8,981 nucleotides of DNA, taken from the NCBI GenBank assembly GCA_937894465.1, contig CALCRE010000025.1, positions 1-8,981 of the forward strand. The letters are read 5' to 3'. The notes under the pieces were generated by a model. It did no database searches. It was not told the origin of the DNA and saw only the letters and a list, made by a program, of their open reading frames with translations. Source of the stretch: an uncultured Clostridia bacterium. GTDB taxonomy: Bacteria; Bacillota; Clostridia; JAAYHZ01. Made by a program: the position numbers and the translations under genes. Shown here piece by piece: positions 1-7,470 of the stretch; within the stretch, counting starts at the first letter, position 1; every line of letters starts with the position of its first letter.

Positions 1-703
1 GTGCGATATGGGGGCGATGATCTGATACCACCACAGGAGGTATGTCTGCTGAGTGAACCTTAATACCTTCACTAACAAAAATATAGTCAATCTTAACGGT
101 CGGTTTATCTGATTTAAAACTTAGTTTCGGTTCGTTAAAAAACACCGCCGTATCCTGTAGCTGTTCAGATATGGCATGAACAAGCTCATCATCGGGAGTC
201 ATATTCAAGTCCCCCATGAATATACATGGCTTTTCTTGTTTCTTTAAAACCTCCAATAAAGTTGCAACAGCATTTTTTCTTTCTGCTTTCGCTAAACCAA
301 AGTGGGATATATACACTGTAAATCCACCGGCAATATCAAAATCTGCTTTCAAAATCGATCTGGTCTCATAATAGGCATCTTCATCCTTAATCTCAGGGTC
401 GGGAATCGGAATAACCTCAGCATGAGCGATTGGATATTTTGAAATGACAGCATTTCCATATGGACCCCTGTCCGGAAATACAAGAGAAGGACCAAAATAA
501 TAATGGTAACCTAATAAATCAGCTAGGGTTTTTGTTTGTTCCGTATAATCCTCTAAGACTCCTTCTCCTCTCATTTCATTGAGGCCAATAATATCGGAAT
601 CAAATTGACGAATGAGGTCTGCTGACAAAGAAAAATCAATTCGGTCTTTTCTTTTATAGTCAAAACCATGTTGAGTGTTAAAGCTCATGAAGTTCAGTAT
701 CAT
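1..703 (-). CDS. Endonuclease/exonuclease/phosphatase (EEP) family protein, C-terminus cut by window edge
   Basis: The frame is open from ATG at 703 to the window start and gives 234 residues without a stop. It has the full set of Mg2+-dependent EEP fold residues: Asn9 (SFNTQH), Glu43 (GLNEM), Asn84 (YGNAV), His134 (YISHFG), Asp165 and Asn167 (MGDLN), Asp206 (KIDYIFV), Asp228 and His229 (VSDHRP). The SDH motif normally lies close to the end of the domain, so probably only a short tail is missing. The family cleaves phosphodiester bonds in nucleic acids, phospholipids or inositol phosphates; the substrate here cannot be told. There is no signal peptide, so it is probably cytoplasmic. The start is supported by AAGGAG seven bases upstream; a second ATG at codon 6 lacks such a site. 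It lies behind the terminator of the lipoprotein gene, so it is likely a separate unit. The fold assignment is secure, the precise function is not. Confidence 0.93.
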   Translation of the reverse strand, partial: MILNFMSFNTQHGFDYKRKDRIDFSLSADLIRQFDSDIIGLNEMRGEGVLEDYTEQTKTLADLLGYHYYFGPSLVFPDRGPYGNAVISKYPIAHAEVIPIPDPEIKDEDAYYETRSILKADFDIAGGFTVYISHFGLAKAERKNAVATLLEVLKKQEKPCIFMGDLNMTPDDELVHAISEQLQDTAVFFNEPKLSFKSDKPTVKIDYIFVSEGIKVHSADIPPVVVSDHRPHIA

Positions 704-710
704 GCTTTTT

Positions 711-716
711 CTCCTT
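711..716 (-). promoter_or_regulatory. Ribosome binding site of the EEP gene
   Basis: AAGGAG on the minus strand, seven bases before ATG 703. It decides the start in favour of codon 1 rather than the in-frame ATG at codon 6. Confidence 0.8.
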
Positions 717-823
717 TTTACAATTTTATTATTTACGATATCATACACTAAAAAAGAGCCCTACGCACATACATCTTTCTTCAAACGTAGTTTCCCACAT
801 ATTTCTTCCCACGAATCTTTAAT

Positions 824-852
824 AAAAAATGACGCCCTTTGCGCCATTTTTT
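824..852 (-). terminator. Intrinsic terminator downstream of the giant lipoprotein gene
   Basis: A 12-bp stem (824-835 with 841-852) encloses a 5-base loop. Read on the minus strand it is AAAAAATGGCGC, loop AAAGG, then GCGTCATTTTTT, ending in a run of six T. The one non-Watson-Crick position (832/844) is a tolerated G-U wobble in minus-strand RNA but an A-C mismatch in plus-strand RNA, which supports action on minus-strand transcripts. It starts 67 bases after the lipoprotein stop codon and insulates the EEP gene. Confidence 0.88.
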
Positions 853-918
853 ATATATATTCTATTGTTATAATGTTTGATCCACTTACATTAAATATTG
901 TATAGTGTTTGCTTTTTA

Positions 919-3900
919 TTATCCACCGCTACCTCCACTGTTACTACCTTTTCCTTTGCCTTTTCCGTCATCTTCAGGTTTCAAATTTTTAAAGGCCATT
1001 GTAAAATACAAAGAAGCACCATCGTTATAGCCCTGACTAAAACCTACGATGTTTTGTTTCATTGCTTGTTTATATCCTTCATCCAAACTAATCGATAAGT
1101 TTATATTGATCGGTGAATTACCACCGAGTCCGTAACTGAGAGCTTGATCCAAAGCCATTCCATACCCTTTCATAACTCCGTCTAAGTGCTTACCGATTGC
1201 TCCCGTTACCGCCATGGCTTCTTTTAATATTGTGCGATAATCATCGTACACCAAACTGAACGAGGCCACCGACCATACAGCAACCTCCACGCCCATCAAA
1301 GCACCTACAATATACATCCCCATATCTGAGGCATTTTCCTTCGCTACCGTCAGCAGGTAACTTGCCATGCCGGCATGTTCACCGGTATCAAACACGGAAA
1401 TAGTTTCATATGTTTTAGGATCGATCTCTAACCAGGCCCATCTTTCTTGACCGTCAATCAATGTGGGTTTATCCGGTGTAAAAATCACCTTTTCGTTTTC
1501 TGCAATTGCTTGGATCAATCTATTCGGATAAACCTCTTGCTCCTTCATCTCAACAGCTTTTTTTTCCCGTATTTCACCATCTTCATAACCACCGGTGGGT
1601 ATAAACATAATATTTGTCCCTTGGGGCGCTCTGTTCCAAACATCTAAAAAACTGATTTTCTCGTCTCCAATCAGCACACCACCTTCTAACCCTGATAAAA
1701 ACATGCCGGCTCCAATGTTATATGCTGCTATCAACTTCTCATCACTTGTATGACATTCGTTGGCGGCTTGTAAAAGATCCATGGAGGTTCTCAATTTGCC
1801 TGCCTTTTTGTCCATGTAAGAAGTCACCACTATACATCGCTCTTTACTAACACGACCTAAGGTCAAACCAAGATCCTTACTTGTTTGTAAGTCAAACTCC
1901 GTTTGTGCTCCGATAAAGCGGTGTAATATATTTCTGCCGTACCAACTTAACGCTGAAAGACTATCCGGATTTTCAGCCTCGTCATGCATGGCCTTCGTCC
2001 GATTGTTCAAATCATTCAATGCATCTGCCGGCAAATCCGGTAGATTCAATGCAATGACATGGTGATATTGATCGAAGGTGTCCTCTTGAGCAAAATCCTT
2101 TTCATGGATCAGCTCTTCATTCCGTATCACGATTTCTATTCGCAATCCTATAACTTGATCGGTATTAGCATCTACCACATAGGATCCGACAGTAGTACCT
2201 GATGCGGACTTTAAAAATGCGGTGTATTTACTCTCTCCGGCTTTTAAATAACCGATGTCTATGGCGTCCAGGCTTAAGACGGGCAAAGGTATTTGTGCCT
2301 CCAATAAAGATACATAATCCACATACTCAGATTCACCGTCTCCACCGCCTAATATGTTGCCAATATCCCCCATTTGTCCCGCTGCGCTTTTTGTCGAGGG
2401 CTTCACTTTTGCGTACACCGTTATTTGGGCATCATCCGGTTCATATTCATAATACTCTTGAGATGACGTAAACAAAACCAATCCTTCCAATTCTTCAATG
2501 AACTTCATAAACGGAATGACAAATGTCCTTTGCTTGCCTTGATCATCCTGATATTGGATACCCGGTGCAACGGTTGTTCCTATTGTTTTTAATCCGGATT
2601 GTTTTATCAGCTCTTTCTTTCCTTTTTCGGTCAATGTGAGTAATCTTTTAGTAGGTACTGCTCCGGCTTTTGACAATAAAGCTTTCCCTAAGTTGTACAA
2701 ATCCCATTCAGTCCCCCATCCTTGGGTTAACACTGCCTCAGGTGCATATTGGAATGTTTTCGTGTTAAGCGAAGCAGGAATCCATTGAAGGGACTGCATG
2801 CCGGTAACAAAATCTGATGTAGTTTTAGCATTTTGTAATTTCTTTCCACCACTATATGTAGCTATAGGTGCCGGGATATTGTTTTTCGTATTGTCACCTC
2901 CCAAACGGAAAGTTTGTGCTTTTTTTGATCCGGTTTTTGCAAGAGCGGCGTATTTTGCAATTGCATCTTCCACCAATCGATTTAGTCGGGTTTCAAAATC
3001 ATCGTCAAAGACAGGTGTTTGGGCTTTGTATTGAATAAGCTCCCTATTCGGATAAACCTCCTCTACCGGTGATTCATTCAAATCAGGAAAATAGGGGGAT
3101 TTTAATAACCACTCGTGATCTTCGTCCTGCAAAAGGAACAGTACAATACCTCTACGACTTGCACCGTCGAACACAGCCCAATCTTGATCGATGCCATACA
3201 GCATCTCTCCCGTAATATATTCGACTTCCAACACACCATCACTCTCCATGCCGCCGGTTGAAAAGTCTCCAAGCCCGACACTACCTGTCGCTGCGTTGTC
3301 GACACCTTTTAAATAGGTATCTTCATAATCTTTTCGAACCAACCGGAAGCAGTCCTCCGGTATAACCGTTCCGAAACCATCTGCAACATCAGTAAATGTC
3401 ACATCAGCGACGATCCAACTTTCCCCGAAGTCTTCATATGTTTCATCTAAATATGCCAACCGGTTTATGACCACTTTAATACCGTCACCCTCTAATACGG
3501 TTCCTGCTTTCTTCTCTGTAACACTTCCCTTTACAACCGGCACCTTTAATTCTCCGCTTGACACATCTCCCCAAATTTCAGCCGGTGCCTCCTTAAGTTG
3601 ATTTGATATTTGGTATACAAACCGAGCACGGTTAGCAGACGCCGGTGCAAGCATTACAGGAGACATAAATCCAAAAGGTATAAGAGCAGTTACATCGGAT
3701 AGTTTTGTAAGTAGAGGTCCTTCCGGTGTGTTGATTCTATAATAAAACCGTTGTGCCGGATGGATATCTAACAAGGCTTGAACCTTTGAGTCGAATTTGG
3801 TTTCTACAACCCTAAAAAGTGTGTTTTCAGGGGTTGTATAACGATCTACCCGGTCTAAGTCACTGTATCCGGTAACACTCATGGAAAAAGCATCTGTTAT

Positions 3901-6900
3901 ATCCACCGGTGTTACGGTCGTCAAACTGTTCACCTCAAGAAGATGTTCCCCTATTTTTCCTACGATGGGTAGCTGAATATGACCGTAAACAAGGTCATAA
4001 AAGTGAAATGATGCTTGCGTTAAAGGATCTTTGGATACAAGGAACACCAATGTACCGGTGACTTTTTCACCTGCAGGGATCAATATTTCCGATTCACCCG
4101 GAACTGACAAAGGTTTTTCTGTAATCCAAGTGGCATCTGATGCAGGATAGCTCCCTTCATTGTTTATGGTCATATAGAAATGGTTATGGATACTCGGTAT
4201 CAGATAGGGAATTTTTTTCGAAGTGATATTTTCAATTTCCATCGTTACTGCCATGTACTGTTTTTCTCCCGGAGGCTCTAAACCTTTCATCTTGCTGAAA
4301 AAGTAAAGTTCCTTTATGTGCATGGATGCAGATTCATTAGAACCAATCACATCAACAGTCATTTTTTGTATCATGACAGTGTCTTCACCCGGTATTCCCG
4401 TTCCTGTCACAATGGAGGCAACCTCTTTGTTATATCGGTCCATAGGTAAACCTGTCGCTATTTTCACTTGATCCGGTTCTACAGCCTTCTTTGAAGACTT
4501 CACTTTAGGAAATGTTACCGATGTGTTGGCCGCAAACTTCAAAGTATCCCCATTGTCATTTTGGTCGTGGATGGATAGGGACAAATTAATCTTATTAGAG
4601 AGCCTTTCCTCTTGTATCGTTGCCAAAACCTCGGATAGTGCTTTGCTAAATTGATCTACATCTTCACTGACCACATATTGACCGTTGCTCAGTTGTGCAG
4701 CATGAGCAAATACTTCCTCCTTGTTTTCTACACCCATACCGATCCAAAGAATGGTGATATTTTCTTCTTTAATATTATTAAGCAATTCTTCAAATTCCGG
4801 CTGTACATACTCATCCACTTCTAATGCGGCATCCGTGAGGTACACAATCACCTTTCTCTTGGAGGGAACGGCTTTCAATGTCTCATAACCGATTTTGATG
4901 GACTCTAAAATCGGTGTTCCACCGAAGGATTCCATTTCACCTAAAGCTTGTAAAAGTCTGACTTGGCTATCCGTAGTCACTTGTTCCTGCCTTATGATTT
5001 GTCCCCCTAATGCACCTGTTTGGAAACTGGTCAATTGATAGAGACAATCCTTTGGTAATTGTAATATAAAATCGTGGAAGAGAGCTTTCATCTTATCGAT
5101 TCTGTAGCCACAGTCTACATCCTCTTCAGGATCCGTGTCCATGGATCCTGAGGCATCTAATATGAACGACACCACCGGGGTATCTGAAAGATTGGATTCC
5201 TCCGGTCGTTTATACGTAATGTCAAAAGCATTCCCAAATTTACTGCCTATGGCTTCAAATACCTTAGTTAGTGCCGTCTCGTCTTTTGCACTGTAATACC
5301 GGCCTTTGGACGTTGACGCAAAAGCCCTCATGGCACTTTCATCCGGATCTTCACCGAACCCAATGGTGTAAACGGGAATTTGATACTCTTGTATTTCATA
5401 CAAAACATCTTCCAATGTTGAATTACTACCCATTTCCACTTCATCATCAAACAAGCTGGAATCTGCGCCATCCGCAAATATGACTAAAGCCGGGCGTGTT
5501 TTCTCTTCAAGTAAACGCAAACCTTCCAATGTGGCATCAAATAGTTTTGTATATCCCCCGGCACCGACAGAGGAAAGATTTTTAATGACGGTGGCTTTGT
5601 CATTGCCTTGTAACACTTTGATTTGGGTATCGAAATCTATCACTCGGATATATGTTTTATCAGGTAAACCGTTAATAAAGCTTTTTGCAGCGGCAATGGT
5701 GGCAGGCATGTGATTTCCCATGGATCCGGAGGAATCTAATACCAATACCACGGAGGGAGGAGCAATTTTTCTGGTGATGTCTACGATCTTCACCGGTGTA
5801 CCGTCTTCTGTTATAGTGGTGTTATTCGTATCCGGAAAAACATCTCTATTTAAAGGATCATTCACCATGATGGATATGGATGCATTTTCACCTAAGTCAG
5901 CGGACTCGACAAAAGTGATCCCTCCTGTCAGATCATTCTCATCCGCAAAGTATTGATTTAAATTACCATATGCACTCTCCAGGGATTTCGGGAGAGATAA
6001 ATGTGTGGTTTCTCCGGAAGATACCGGTACCAAACGTATTTTACTATATTCCAAACCTGCCCCTTCTGCGATCAGCACATTCCAAAGACCCGCAGTTAAC
6101 CAGAAAAGGATATCGCCTTCCGGCGTCACATTGCCCTCTACGGAAGAAGAATATAGATCAGGTAAATCCTTATGCTGTGCATATCCATCTTTTTGTGGCT
6201 CCACTGTGAGTGATCCAAACTCTGCACCGGACACCTTTAAGGCACCTAGTTCATCGCCCAGTTTGACTTTTGGCAATTCCCCTATTTCATCTAGCAAAAC
6301 GGAAAATTCTTCAGGTGGTTCATCCCATGTAATGGTCCATTTATAGGTGCCTTCCCCTTGGGGAATGTCATCTAAAACATATGTGTCGGTTTTTATGGAG
6401 TATAATACCTTGTAATAATAATCTCCCTTTTCCAACGCACCGGCTGTAAAATCCGACTCGATCAATAAATAGAAGGAGCCTTCCGGTATCTTGATCACTG
6501 CCGATTGAAATTTCGTACCGTCTGAGTTGCTCGCAAAGGAAATCTCCTCCGGTGGCTCTTCCATATCGCCGAGTTTGAATGTCACTTCTTCACCCGGAAC
6601 AAGTACATGTTCCTTTAACACTGTTAATGAACAACCTTGTTCATTAAAAAGGACATCAGCCCACCAGACATTTCCCTGCTTGGGCATATATTTAAACATC
6701 ATCCGGTCATCGTAACCGGTGCTATAAACAGTTGCACCTAATGTCCGAGCATATTGATCTAAAAAACCCATAGTGACACCGGATTCTTTATCCATTTGAA
6801 GATGCCACCACTCCCCTGATAATGTTTTGCTAATTTCTATAAAATTCTCTATGTATTTTAAGGTATGATCTTGTACTGAATAATCAATACTCTCATAATT

Positions 6901-7275
6901 TTCTTGTGAACCCAATGGATTGATTTGAGGAACAGGCGAATCCCATTCCCCTACAGGACCAACTTTCGGTTCATTGATGACAGTTTCCTCATCTTCATCG
7001 GAGTCTTCCATTTCGTCGGAGTCCTCTGTTTCTTCTGAAACCTCATCCTCATCTGAATTTTCATCTTCATCCTCGTCTTCCGTTTCTTTTGAGGTCTCAT
7101 CTTCATCCTCGTCCGAATTTGGGTCTTCGTCTGAATCTTCCTCTCCACTTGTAGTCTTTTCACGTTCCGCTTGTATGGATTCTTTTATCTTTGAATTGAT
7201 AAGCTCCAAGGTGGAACATCCTACAAAACTAAATAGTATTGTAAAGATTAAAATAAAAGCAATAAATTTTTTCAT
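919..7275 (-). CDS. Giant surface lipoprotein with two vWA domains and a transglutaminase-like C-terminal half
   Basis: Seen: 2118 residues. The N-terminus is a type II signal peptide with lipobox FVGC (Cys20 lipidated), so the protein should be anchored on the outer face of the membrane. Residues 44-98 are an Asp/Glu/Ser linker. About 108-225 is a small module (GATVYSTGYDDR, later WWADVLF and SLTVLKE) like one I recall before OmpA domains. Two vWA domains follow: about 505-690 with MIDAS Asp514/Ser516/Ser518, Thr576 and Asp602; about 700-885 with Asp707/Ser709/Ser711, Thr787 and Asp815. Residues 1005-1105 and 1265-1390 are beta-rich, DUF4352-like. About 1450-1990 resembles large bacterial transglutaminase-like proteins, without a catalytic Cys at the expected helix (1519-1545). 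A hydrophobic segment lies near 1985-2009 and a Lys/Gly/Ser tail closes the protein. Known: intact MIDAS sites bind a metal and a ligand acid. Inferred: adhesin or envelope scaffold. The start at 7275 rests on AGAGGAG eight bases upstream; a TTG at 7296 would lie before that site. Confidence 0.9.
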   Translation of the reverse strand: MKKFIAFILIFTILFSFVGCSTLELINSKIKESIQAEREKTTSGEEDSDEDPNSDEDEDETSKETEDEDEDENSDEDEVSEETEDSDEMEDSDEDEETVINEPKVGPVGEWDSPVPQINPLGSQENYESIDYSVQDHTLKYIENFIEISKTLSGEWWHLQMDKESGVTMGFLDQYARTLGATVYSTGYDDRMMFKYMPKQGNVWWADVLFNEQGCSLTVLKEHVLVPGEEVTFKLGDMEEPPEEISFASNSDGTKFQSAVIKIPEGSFYLLIESDFTAGALEKGDYYYKVLYSIKTDTYVLDDIPQGEGTYKWTITWDEPPEEFSVLLDEIGELPKVKLGDELGALKVSGAEFGSLTVEPQKDGYAQHKDLPDLYSSSVEGNVTPEGDILFWLTAGLWNVLIAEGAGLEYSKIRLVPVSSGETTHLSLPKSLESAYGNLNQYFADENDLTGGITFVESADLGENASISIMVNDPLNRDVFPDTNNTTITEDGTPVKIVDITRKIAPPSVVLVLDSSGSMGNHMPATIAAAKSFINGLPDKTYIRVIDFDTQIKVLQGNDKATVIKNLSSVGAGGYTKLFDATLEGLRLLEEKTRPALVIFADGADSSLFDDEVEMGSNSTLEDVLYEIQEYQIPVYTIGFGEDPDESAMRAFASTSKGRYYSAKDETALTKVFEAIGSKFGNAFDITYKRPEESNLSDTPVVSFILDASGSMDTDPEEDVDCGYRIDKMKALFHDFILQLPKDCLYQLTSFQTGALGGQIIRQEQVTTDSQVRLLQALGEMESFGGTPILESIKIGYETLKAVPSKRKVIVYLTDAALEVDEYVQPEFEELLNNIKEENITILWIGMGVENKEEVFAHAAQLSNGQYVVSEDVDQFSKALSEVLATIQEERLSNKINLSLSIHDQNDNGDTLKFAANTSVTFPKVKSSKKAVEPDQVKIATGLPMDRYNKEVASIVTGTGIPGEDTVMIQKMTVDVIGSNESASMHIKELYFFSKMKGLEPPGEKQYMAVTMEIENITSKKIPYLIPSIHNHFYMTINNEGSYPASDATWITEKPLSVPGESEILIPAGEKVTGTLVFLVSKDPLTQASFHFYDLVYGHIQLPIVGKIGEHLLEVNSLTTVTPVDITDAFSMSVTGYSDLDRVDRYTTPENTLFRVVETKFDSKVQALLDIHPAQRFYYRINTPEGPLLTKLSDVTALIPFGFMSPVMLAPASANRARFVYQISNQLKEAPAEIWGDVSSGELKVPVVKGSVTEKKAGTVLEGDGIKVVINRLAYLDETYEDFGESWIVADVTFTDVADGFGTVIPEDCFRLVRKDYEDTYLKGVDNAATGSVGLGDFSTGGMESDGVLEVEYITGEMLYGIDQDWAVFDGASRRGIVLFLLQDEDHEWLLKSPYFPDLNESPVEEVYPNRELIQYKAQTPVFDDDFETRLNRLVEDAIAKYAALAKTGSKKAQTFRLGGDNTKNNIPAPIATYSGGKKLQNAKTTSDFVTGMQSLQWIPASLNTKTFQYAPEAVLTQGWGTEWDLYNLGKALLSKAGAVPTKRLLTLTEKGKKELIKQSGLKTIGTTVAPGIQYQDDQGKQRTFVIPFMKFIEELEGLVLFTSSQEYYEYEPDDAQITVYAKVKPSTKSAAGQMGDIGNILGGGDGESEYVDYVSLLEAQIPLPVLSLDAIDIGYLKAGESKYTAFLKSASGTTVGSYVVDANTDQVIGLRIEIVIRNEELIHEKDFAQEDTFDQYHHVIALNLPDLPADALNDLNNRTKAMHDEAENPDSLSALSWYGRNILHRFIGAQTEFDLQTSKDLGLTLGRVSKERCIVVTSYMDKKAGKLRTSMDLLQAANECHTSDEKLIAAYNIGAGMFLSGLEGGVLIGDEKISFLDVWNRAPQGTNIMFIPTGGYEDGEIREKKAVEMKEQEVYPNRLIQAIAENEKVIFTPDKPTLIDGQERWAWLEIDPKTYETISVFDTGEHAGMASYLLTVAKENASDMGMYIVGALMGVEVAVWSVASFSLVYDDYRTILKEAMAVTGAIGKHLDGVMKGYGMALDQALSYGLGGNSPININLSISLDEGYKQAMKQNIVGFSQGYNDGASLYFTMAFKNLKPEDDGKGKGKGSNSGGSGG
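1520..1536 (-). repeat. 17-base direct repeat, downstream copy (encodes EVYPNR)
   Basis: A perfect 17-base match to 3044-3060, in the same frame of the lipoprotein gene. It encodes Glu-Val-Tyr-Pro-Asn-Arg with Tyr at residue 1916, followed by LIQ. The matching copy reads EVYPNR-E-LIQ, so similarity at protein level goes slightly beyond the exact DNA identity. Confidence 0.75.
3044..3060 (-). repeat. 17-base direct repeat, upstream copy (encodes EVYPNR)
   Basis: Matches 1520-1536 exactly and in frame. It encodes EVYPNR with Tyr at residue 1408, at the boundary between the second DUF4352-like stretch and the region leading into the transglutaminase-like part. Confidence 0.75.
6982..7146 (-). 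repeat. Low-complexity acidic repeat inside the lipoprotein gene
   Basis: About 55 codons (residues 44-98) made almost only of Asp, Glu, Ser and Thr, in irregular units such as SDEDE, SEETED and SKETED. On the plus strand this appears as near-continuous TCATCTTCATCCTCGTC-like triplets. It directly follows the lipidated Cys and a short charged helix, so it most likely forms an extended, strongly negative stalk lifting the globular part from the membrane. Such tracts can change length by slippage or recombination. Confidence 0.85.
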
Positions 7276-7283
7276 ATAAAAAT

Positions 7284-7290
7284 CTCCTCT
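7284..7290 (-). promoter_or_regulatory. Ribosome binding site that fixes the lipoprotein start
   Basis: AGAGGAG on the minus strand, eight bases before ATG 7275. It fixes the start at MKKFIAF, which gives a textbook lipoprotein signal peptide with Cys at residue 20. The longer reading from TTG 7296 would place this site inside the coding region. Confidence 0.88.
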
Positions 7291-7305
7291 ATCCAATACA
7301 TGGGC

Positions 7306-7331
7306 GAAGAAACAACTCGGGCTGTTTCTTC
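7306..7331 (-). promoter_or_regulatory. Leader hairpin 15 bases upstream of the lipoprotein ribosome binding site
   Basis: Perfect 9-bp stem: 7306-7314 pairs with 7323-7331 around an 8-base loop. In the minus-strand message it lies between the candidate promoter and the ribosome binding site and is not followed by a U-tract, so it should not terminate lipoprotein transcription. It may protect the 5' end of the long mRNA or affect translation. On the plus strand the same hairpin is followed by a T-rich run and would look like a terminator, but no plus-strand gene precedes it. Confidence 0.5.
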
Positions 7332-7334
7332 TTT

Positions 7335-7379
7335 TTACTGTGTATTGTGCCTTCGATCAAAACCATATTTTCTTTCCAT
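7335..7379 (-). other. Possible 14-codon leader ORF
   Basis: ATG at 7379 opens a 14-codon frame, MERKYGFDRRHNTQ, ending with TAA three bases before the leader hairpin. A weak AAAGG lies about twelve bases upstream of the ATG, close to or at the expected transcript start. It has no run of one amino acid typical of attenuation peptides. A chance ORF is the more likely reading. Confidence 0.15.
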
Positions 7380-7402
7380 AAATATCTAACGCCTTTGATT
7401 GT

Positions 7403-7432
7403 ATAATATACTATTCAGGTCAACTATTTCAA
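7403..7432 (-). promoter_or_regulatory. Candidate sigma-A promoter of the lipoprotein gene
   Basis: On the minus strand TTGAAA (7432-7427) is followed by 18 bases and TATTAT (7408-7403). Transcription would start near 7396-7394 and give a leader of about 120 bases. The -10 lies inside a short palindrome, GTATATTATAC, at 7401-7411. A second -35-like TTGACC lies a few bases downstream but has no well-spaced -10. Confidence 0.45.
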
Positions 7433-7449
7433 GAGCTTTGAAACATTTC

Positions 7450-7466
7450 TTGCATTACATATGCAA
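7450..7466. repeat. Small inverted repeat
   Basis: TTGCAT (7450-7455) and ATGCAA (7461-7466) flank a 5-base loop. It lies immediately beyond the 10-bp hairpin at 7471-7494, giving two hairpins in tandem after the SLH gene. It is short and AT-rich, so its significance is uncertain. Confidence 0.35.
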
Positions 7467-7470
7467 CGAG

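Larger units (their letters stand above)
704..918. other. Intergenic spacer between lipoprotein and EEP genes
   Basis: AT-rich spacer of 215 bases. Its upper part holds the terminator at 824-852 and its lower end holds the EEP ribosome binding site. The promoter for the EEP gene should lie between them. A TATGAT-like -10 element is visible on the minus strand near 735-745, but no good -35 hexamer sits 16-18 bases upstream, so I do not call a promoter. A plus-strand reading frame crossing this spacer encodes a hydrophobic stretch but has no ribosome binding site, and I regard it as chance. Confidence 0.6.

Noticed and set aside
735..800. Promoter of the EEP gene with a TATGAT -10
   Set aside because: No -35-like hexamer is found at 16-18 bases; TTGAAG is present but too far upstream.
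675..905. Plus-strand hydrophobic ORF of 76 codons that could be read as a small membrane peptide
   Set aside because: It starts with GTG without a ribosome binding site, overlaps the start of the EEP gene in antisense, and runs through the terminator hairpin. The hydrophobic run comes from AT-rich spacer.
5271..6715. Series of plus-strand ORFs of 60-113 codons opposite the vWA region
   Set aside because: All are antisense to a frame with clear domain motifs, lack ribosome binding sites and show no recognisable protein features.
6982..7146. CRISPR-like array
   Set aside because: The repeated units are short irregular triplet runs inside a coding frame, with no constant repeat length and no unique spacers.
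6951..7163. Minus-strand Lys/Arg/Met-rich ORF in another frame over the acidic tract
   Set aside because: A frame-shifted reading of the same triplet repeat, with no ribosome binding site and an implausible composition.
6974..7279. Plus-strand Ser/Glu-rich ORF of 101 codons
   Set aside because: It is the antisense shadow of the Asp/Glu/Ser repeat of the lipoprotein gene; GAT and GAA triplets read as TCATCC-like Ser codons on the other strand.
7276..7296. Upstream TTG start at 7296, adding seven residues to the lipoprotein
   Set aside because: It would precede a standard signal peptide with MDRGDFY and would put the strong AGAGGAG site inside the coding sequence. The ATG at 7275 fits both the ribosome binding site and the lipobox.
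7306..7340. Intrinsic terminator of a plus-strand gene (hairpin followed by TTTTT)
   Set aside because: No plus-strand gene lies upstream; the hairpin makes more sense as a leader structure of the minus-strand message.
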